Program-made: the position numbers and the translations under genes
In this document: in pieces, positions 5,231-8,821 of the stretch
Layout: every line of letters starts with the position of its first letter
How positions within the stretch are numbered: position 1 is the stretch's first letter
NCBI GenBank assembly: GCA_023390985.1
Contig: JAEWBU010000149.1
Span: 1-8,821 of the forward strand
DNA from: Pseudomonadota bacterium
Lineage (GTDB): Bacteria; Pseudomonadota; Gammaproteobacteria; Burkholderiales; Burkholderiaceae_C
DNA: 8,821 bases
Direction of reading: 5' to 3'
Notes under the pieces: model-generated
The model's input: only the letters and a program-made list of their open reading frames with translations
Database searches by the model: none
Told to the model about the DNA's origin: nothing

Positions 5231-7414
5231 ATGATCGGTGTCACCGAGGCCGTCACCCTCGACAACTGCGAACGCGAACAGATCCAGCTGCTCGGCCATG
5301 TGCAGGCGCATGGCGCGCTGCTGGCGTTCGACGACCACCTGCGGCTGGTGCGCGCCAGCGCCAACGCGCAGGCCCTGCTCGGCGTGCCGGTGCCGGCCCT
5401 GGGGCGGGTGCTGCCCGATGCCGAAACCTGGGCCGCCATCCGCGAGGCGGTCCGGCTGGAAGCTTCCAGCGCACCCCAGCATCCCCCGCTTCCCCACGAA
5501 CACGAGGTCACGCTCGACGGGCGCCTGTTCGACCTGATCGTCCACCGCATCGGCGACGAGGTGGTGGCGGAGTTCGAGCCGCGCACGCCCCGTTCCGCCG
5601 CGCCCGCGCGCTTCGCGGCCGATGCGCACCGGTCGATGGACAAGCTGCGGCGTCAGCGCTCCGTCGTCGCGCTGCTGGAAGTGGCCGTCGAGGAGATGCG
5701 CGCGCTCACCGGCTTCGACCGCGTGATGGCCTACCGCTTCCGCCACGACGCCAGCGGCGACGTGGTGGCCGAGGCGCGCGTCGAGTCGCTGGAGCCTTTC
5801 CTCGGCCGGCGCTACCCGGCCGGCGACATCCCCGCGCAGGCGCGCCGGCTGTACACGGTGAACACGCTGCGCCTGATCGCGGACGTGCGTTCCGAGCCGG
5901 TGCCCATGGCCGGCCTGCGCGAGCAGCCGCTGGACATGAGCCACTGCGTGCTGCGCAGCGTTTCGCCGGTGCACATCGAGTACCTGCACAACATGGGCGT
6001 GGAGGCGTCGATGAGCGTCTCCATCGTGGTGGGCGGGCAGCTGTGGGGCATGCTCGCCTGCCACCACGGCACGGCGCTGCAGGTGCCGTACGCGGTGCGC
6101 ATGGCCTGCGACGTGCTCGGCCAGATCGTTGCCGCCAACGTGCAGAGCCTGGTGGCCGGCGAGGCCGCGCAGCGCGCCGCCCGGGCCGCCACGCTGCGCT
6201 CGCGCCTGGTCGAGCGCACGCTGCAGGACGACGACGCGCTGTCGGCGCTGGCTTCGATGGCCGACGGGCTGACGGCCGGTTTCGACGCCCATGCGCTGCT
6301 GATCGCGGACGGCTCCAAGCTCTCGGTGCACGGCGACGTGCCCCCGGAAGCGGCGCGTGCCCTGCTGCAATGGCTGGACCCGGAGCGCGGCGGTCCGCGC
6401 ACCCGGCTCACGGCGTTGAGCAGCCTGGAGGGCCTGCCGCCGGAGCTGCGCGACGCGATGGGCAAATGGTGCGGCGTGCTCGCGCTGCGCTACGACGACC
6501 ATGCGCCGGGCTGGATGGTGCTGCTGCGCAAGGAGCAGGTGGAAACCATCGACTGGGGCGGCAAGCCCGAGAAGGAATACACCGTCGGCCCGCTGGGGCC
6601 GCGCCTCACGCCGCGCGGCTCGTTCTCGGTCTGGCGCGAGGAGGTGCGAGGCAAGGCCGAGCCCTGGTCGGCCGGCGACCTGGAACTGGCCGACGACCTG
6701 CTGGGCGAGGTGGTGCGCGCCGTGGGCACGCGCCACGCCGAGATGAGCCGCGCGCGCGACCAGCTGCTGGCCGTGCTGGGGCACGACCTGCGCAATCCGC
6801 TGCAGACCATCTCGATGGCGGCGCACGTGCTGGAGCGCGGCGCCGACGCGTCCAAGCTGGGCCGGCGCATCCGCGATTCGAGTTCGCAGATGCAGCGGCT
6901 GATCTCGCAGGTGCTGGACATGTCGCGGCTGCAGGCCGGCCTGGGGCTGGGCTTCAGCTTCGAGGAGATCGACGTCGCGGCCCTGGTGGACCGCGTCGCC
7001 GACGACCTGCTGCTGGCGCATCCCGGCTCGGTGATCGAACGCGACGTCGCCGGCCCGATGCCGGCCCAGGCCGACGCCGACCGGCTGGCGCAGATGCTGG
7101 GCAACCTGATGAGCAATGCGCGGCACCACGGCGAACTGGGGCAGCCGGTGGCGATCCGCGCGGCGCGCGAGGGCGACGACGTGGTGCTCCAGGTGCGCAA
7201 CGCGGCCGCGCCGATCCCGCCCGAAGTCGCGGCCGACCTGTTCACGCCGTTCAAGCGGCAGGCGGTGGGCAACCGCCGCAACCGCGGCGGCCTGGGGCTG
7301 GGCCTCTACATCGCGAACGAGATCGCCCGCGGGCATGGCGGTGCGCTGTCGTACTCGTACGAGGCGCCGTTCGTGGTGTTCACCGCGCGGTTCCCGGCGC
7401 GGCAGGCGGGGTGA
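5231..7414 (+). CDS. bphP: Bacteriophytochrome (biliverdin-binding light-sensing histidine kinase)
   Basis: A 727-residue red/far-red light sensor kinase with the standard PAS-GAF-PHY-HisKA-HATPase order. PAS (about 10-115) starts with TLDNCERE, whose Cys13 is the expected biliverdin attachment site. GAF (about 135-305) has PAGDIPAQAR (196-205; Asp199 conserved, but the usual PASDIP Ser is Gly), SPVHIEYLHNMGVEASMS with His248, and ACHH with His278. PHY (about 325-500) carries tongue motifs WGG (442-444) and PRGSF (461-465). The kinase has H-box LGHDLRNPL (His518), N-box NLMSNARHHG (Asn629) and G-box GGLGLGLYIA (686-695). The G1 box reads NAAAPIP, lacking the usual Gly. No membrane segment. 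An ATG at 5186 is also in frame with GAGAGGG upstream, but its 15 extra codons have mixed third bases unlike the GC-saturated body, so I prefer 5231. No heme oxygenase or response regulator gene is adjacent. Confidence 0.95.
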   Translation: MIGVTEAVTLDNCEREQIQLLGHVQAHGALLAFDDHLRLVRASANAQALLGVPVPALGRVLPDAETWAAIREAVRLEASSAPQHPPLPHEHEVTLDGRLFDLIVHRIGDEVVAEFEPRTPRSAAPARFAADAHRSMDKLRRQRSVVALLEVAVEEMRALTGFDRVMAYRFRHDASGDVVAEARVESLEPFLGRRYPAGDIPAQARRLYTVNTLRLIADVRSEPVPMAGLREQPLDMSHCVLRSVSPVHIEYLHNMGVEASMSVSIVVGGQLWGMLACHHGTALQVPYAVRMACDVLGQIVAANVQSLVAGEAAQRAARAATLRSRLVERTLQDDDALSALASMADGLTAGFDAHALLIADGSKLSVHGDVPPEAARALLQWLDPERGGPRTRLTALSSLEGLPPELRDAMGKWCGVLALRYDDHAPGWMVLLRKEQVETIDWGGKPEKEYTVGPLGPRLTPRGSFSVWREEVRGKAEPWSAGDLELADDLLGEVVRAVGTRHAEMSRARDQLLAVLGHDLRNPLQTISMAAHVLERGADASKLGRRIRDSSSQMQRLISQVLDMSRLQAGLGLGFSFEEIDVAALVDRVADDLLLAHPGSVIERDVAGPMPAQADADRLAQMLGNLMSNARHHGELGQPVAIRAAREGDDVVLQVRNAAAPIPPEVAADLFTPFKRQAVGNRRNRGGLGLGLYIANEIARGHGGALSYSYEAPFVVFTARFPARQAG

Positions 7415-7416
7415 GT

Positions 7417-7456
7417 TCGTCGTCATCCCCGCGGAGGCGGGGATCCAGAGCTTCCC
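7417..7456 (+). repeat. REP-like hairpin repeat, copy 1
   Basis: A 40-bp unit: a TCGTCGTC flank, an 8-bp perfect stem (ATCCCCGC / GCGGGGAT, 7425-7444) around the tetraloop GGAG, and a CCAGAGCTTCCC flank. It starts two bases after the phytochrome stop and contains the stop and last ten codons of the GIY-YIG gene on the other strand. It matches copy 2 (7772-7811) at 39 of 40 bases; the one difference is in the loop. Lying between two convergent stops, the hairpin may also terminate both transcripts. Confidence 0.85.
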
Positions 7457-7746
7457 AGGATTTCATCCCACAGATCGCCCCACTCGGGATTGCGCTCTTC
7501 GATCAAGCGCAGCTTCCATGGCCGATCCCACTTCTTCAGCCGCTTCTCCCGCACGATCGCGCGTTCCATGTCGCCGAAAAGTTCGTAATGCACGAGCAGG
7601 CCGACCTGGTAGCGATCGGTGAACCCGGCGACCTGATGCGTCCTGTGCTGCCAGCAGCGTTTCACCAGATCCGATGTGACGCCGATGTAGAGCGTCCCGT
7701 TGCGCGCGCTGGCGAGGATGTAGACGGCGGGCTGCTTCTCGGGCAT
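7423..7746 (-). CDS. Small GIY-YIG nuclease family protein
   Basis: A 107-residue single-domain protein of the GIY-YIG superfamily (the small bacterial type). Visible: the VYI strand (8-10) and YIG (20-22), a basic segment DLVKRCWQHR (26-35) with Arg30 as candidate catalytic Arg, GFTDRY (41-46), LLVHYELFGDMERAIVREK (50-68) with Glu67 as likely metal ligand, and LKKWDRPWKLRLIEERNPEWGDLW (70-93). These suit a metal-dependent DNA endonuclease, but no substrate is known for this subgroup. Residues 98-107 (GSSGSPPPRG) and the stop are encoded by repeat copy 1. Many third positions are A or T, unlike its neighbours, suggesting separate or recent acquisition. No Shine-Dalgarno is seen; a small hairpin (GAAGC/GCTTC, 7752-7767) lies just upstream of the ATG. 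Copy 2 lies 25 bp upstream, so repeats bracket the gene. It is convergent with the phytochrome gene. Confidence 0.9.
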   Translation of the reverse strand: MPEKQPAVYILASARNGTLYIGVTSDLVKRCWQHRTHQVAGFTDRYQVGLLVHYELFGDMERAIVREKRLKKWDRPWKLRLIEERNPEWGDLWDEILGSSGSPPPRG

Positions 7747-7771
7747 GGCCCGAAGCTACGGCGCTTCCAGA

Positions 7772-7811
7772 TCGTCGTCATCCCCGCGAAGGCGGGGATC
7801 CAGAGCTTCCC
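7772..7811 (+). repeat. REP-like hairpin repeat, copy 2
   Basis: A 40-bp direct repeat of copy 1 with a single loop change (GAAG instead of GGAG). The same 8-bp perfect stem lies at 7780-7799, with identical TCGTCGTC and CCAGAGCTTCCC flanks. It lies 25 bp upstream of the GIY-YIG start codon and is in non-coding DNA. It faces copy 3 head to head. Confidence 0.85.
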
Positions 7812-7863
7812 TGCGGTCGCTGAAATCGGAAGCCCTGGATTCCCGCCTTCGCGGGAATGACGA
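7775..7863. repeat. REPIN-like inverted pair formed by repeat copies 2 and 3
   Basis: Copies 2 and 3 are inverted about a 17-bp centre (7811-7827), giving arms of 36 bp with 33 matches. Each arm also contains its own hairpin, so single-stranded DNA or RNA could form either one long hairpin or two short ones. This is the geometry of a REPIN (paired REP elements). It lies between the SDR stop (7872) and the GIY-YIG start (7746), both on the minus strand, so it would be transcribed if the SDR message reads through and could block that read-through. Confidence 0.75.
7828..7863 (-). repeat. REP-like hairpin repeat, copy 3 (inverted)
   Basis: Read on the minus strand, this 36-bp unit matches 33 of the corresponding 36 bases of copy 2 (7775-7810). 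Two of the three differences are paired partners in the stem (C-G replaced by T-A), so the 8-bp stem (7839-7858) stays perfect with the same GAAG loop. The third is in the 3' flank (CCAGGG for CCAGAG). It ends eight bases before the stop of the SDR gene. Confidence 0.85.
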
Positions 7864-7871
7864 GAGGCGGA

Positions 7872-8645
7872 CTAGACCGGCACCGTGTAGTTCAACGTCA
7901 TCCGCCCGCCATCCACCACCACGATCTCGCCGGTGACGTAGCTCGACGCGTCGCTCGCCAGCCAGGCCACCGCGTCGGCGATTTCCGCGGGCTCGCCCAG
8001 GCGCTTCATCGGCGTGCGGCTCATGATGCGGTTCTTCGCCTCTTCGCTCGTGAGCACGGCCTTGGCGGCCAGCTCGGTGGCGATGGTGCCCGGGGCGACC
8101 GCGTTGACGCGGATGCCCTTGTCGGCCAGGGCGAGCGCCATCACGCGCGTGAGCTGGTTGATGCCGCCCTTGCTCACGTTGTAGCTGGCGATGTTCGGGA
8201 TGGCGAGCACGCCGTTGACCGAACTCATGTTGACGATGGCGCCCTTGCCGGCCTTGGCCATCTCGCGCGCCACCGCCTGGCCCACGAGGAACGAGCCCTT
8301 GAGGTTGACTCGCAGGACCGCGTCGAAGTCGGCTTCGCTCACGTCCAGGAAATCCGCGGCCTTGAAGATGCCGGCGTTGTTGACCAGCACGTCGATGCGG
8401 CCGTACTTGAGCACGGTCTGCGCGACCAGGGTGTCGACCTGCGTCTTGTCGCCCACGTCGCACGCGACGAACAGGCCGCTGAGCTCGGCCGCCAGCGCCT
8501 GCCCGCGCGCGCCGTCGAGGTCGGCGATGACCGGCACGGCGCCTTCGCGCGCGAAGCGGCGGGCGCAGGCTTCACCGATGCCCTGCGCACCGCCGGTGAC
8601 GATGCACACGCGGTCCTTCAACCCGAATCGGATGTCGTCGTTCAT
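7872..8645 (-). CDS. SDR family NAD(P)-dependent oxidoreductase, likely in galactose/galactonate catabolism
   Basis: A 257-residue classical short-chain dehydrogenase. Visible: the cofactor motif TGGAQGIG (17-24), Asp42 ending the second strand (favours NAD over NADP), DV at 63-64, NNAG (89-92), Asn114, Ser142, and Tyr155/Lys159 in SYNVSKGG, so the full catalytic tetrad is present. The C-terminal region has YVTGEIVVVDGGR (236-248), then LNYTVPV. It is cytoplasmic. Its ATG overlaps the stop of the aldolase gene by ATGA, so the two are translationally coupled. With 2-dehydro-3-deoxy-6-phosphogalactonate aldolase as neighbour, a sugar or sugar-acid dehydrogenase (for example a galactose 1-dehydrogenase type step) is plausible by context. 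Sequence alone does not exclude a FabG-like or other alcohol substrate. TAG stop at 7872. Confidence 0.92.
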   Translation of the reverse strand: MNDDIRFGLKDRVCIVTGGAQGIGEACARRFAREGAVPVIADLDGARGQALAAELSGLFVACDVGDKTQVDTLVAQTVLKYGRIDVLVNNAGIFKAADFLDVSEADFDAVLRVNLKGSFLVGQAVAREMAKAGKGAIVNMSSVNGVLAIPNIASYNVSKGGINQLTRVMALALADKGIRVNAVAPGTIATELAAKAVLTSEEAKNRIMSRTPMKRLGEPAEIADAVAWLASDASSYVTGEIVVVDGGRMTLNYTVPV

Positions 8646-8821
8646 GCGCGGATGCTACCCGTCCAGGCGTCGGCGAAAGCGCGTGCGTGGGCCGCGACTT
8701 CGTGCGCCGGTTGACCGGGCTTGTAGATCGCCGAGCCGATGCCCAGCCCGTCCGCTCCGGCCGCGCGATAAGCCGCCGCATTGGCGACCGTGACTCCGCC
8801 GACGGGCAGCAGCAGCGTGCC
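8642..8821 (-). CDS. dgoA: 2-dehydro-3-deoxy-6-phosphogalactonate aldolase, C-terminal part (runs off the window)
   Basis: The last 59 codons of a gene entering from the right edge; the start is outside. The minus strand encodes LLLPVGGVTVANAAAYRAAG, then ADGLGIGSAIYKPGQPAHEV, ending in ARAFADAWTGSIRA. This is the C-terminal end of the KDPG/KDPGal aldolase barrel: the PVGGV phosphate-binding strand and the GIGSAIYKPG segment typical of the 6-phosphogalactonate enzyme rather than KDPG aldolase. The enzyme splits 2-dehydro-3-deoxy-6-phosphogalactonate into pyruvate and glyceraldehyde-3-phosphate in the De Ley-Doudoroff galactose pathway. The TGA stop overlaps the SDR ATG by ATGA. The catalytic lysine lies in the missing part, so activity cannot be judged. 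The family call rests on a short but distinctive stretch. Confidence 0.85.
   Translation of the reverse strand, partial: GTLLLPVGGVTVANAAAYRAAGADGLGIGSAIYKPGQPAHEVAAHARAFADAWTGSIRA

Noticed and set aside
3610..5643. A 677-codon antisense open frame across the aldehyde dehydrogenase and phytochrome start
   Set aside because: It crosses two well-supported genes and a terminator, and its product has no recognisable domain.
3697..7414. Aldehyde dehydrogenase and phytochrome as a functional operon
   Set aside because: A strong palindrome separates them, and no pathway links them; same strand and short spacing alone are not enough.
5192..7426. A 744-codon open frame antisense to the phytochrome gene
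   Set aside because: It is a composition shadow of a GC-rich gene: the translation is a low-complexity run of His, Arg, Gly and Gln with no domain, while the sense strand encodes a full phytochrome.
7417..7863. CRISPR array
   Set aside because: There are only three copies, one inverted, with unequal spacing that includes a gene; there are no regular spacers and no cas genes.
7417..7863. Insertion sequence or MITE
   Set aside because: No transposase gene and no target-site duplication were found around the block. The hairpin units resemble REP elements more than IS ends, although a non-autonomous element cannot be excluded.
8572..8781. Separate small minus-strand open frame upstream of the SDR gene
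   Set aside because: It is in the wrong frame; the neighbouring frame reads as the aldolase C-terminus with an ATGA overlap to the SDR start.

Overview
The window is GC-rich DNA in which nearly every long gene uses G or C at the third codon position. Together with the protein families present, this suggests a betaproteobacterium of the Burkholderiales, for example a Comamonadaceae relative. That placement is an inference, because no marker gene is present. No rRNA, tRNA, CRISPR array, integrase or transposase gene was seen.

Layout. (1) 3-599, plus strand: a histidine-phosphatase-superfamily protein, probably the last gene of an operon that begins outside the window. (2) 612-3097, minus strand: a tight three-gene operon, read right to left, of UDP-glucuronate decarboxylase (UDP-xylose synthase), a GT9/TPR-type glycosyltransferase-like protein and a DUF1003 membrane protein. 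The first two suggest nucleotide-sugar supply and transfer for a surface glycan. (3) 3098-3296: a divergent intergenic region with a TATAAA box on each strand. (4) 3297-3626, plus strand: a small charged helical protein of unknown function, followed by a clear rho-independent terminator. (5) 3697-5136, plus strand: an aldehyde dehydrogenase of the succinate-semialdehyde dehydrogenase type. (6) 5137-5230: a short spacer holding a perfect 25-bp palindrome. (7) 5231-7414, plus strand: a bacteriophytochrome histidine kinase with biliverdin Cys, PAS-GAF-PHY and HisKA-HATPase. (8) 7417-7863: a compact cassette made of a small GIY-YIG nuclease gene and three copies of a REP-like hairpin repeat. (9) 7872-8821, minus strand: an SDR dehydrogenase translationally coupled to the C-terminal end of a 2-dehydro-3-deoxy-6-phosphogalactonate aldolase, which points to a galactose/galactonate (De Ley-Doudoroff) catabolic operon entering from the right.

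The most interesting part is the GIY-YIG/repeat cassette. Copies 1 and 2 are 40-bp direct repeats with 39/40 identity that bracket the nuclease gene. Copy 3 is inverted against copy 2, making a REPIN-like pair. The stem differences between copies are compensatory, and the last ten codons and stop of the nuclease gene lie inside copy 1. The arrangement resembles RAYT transposase/REP pairs, but with a GIY-YIG nuclease in place of the transposase. That functional reading is a hypothesis. The rest of the window is ordinary chromosomal content.
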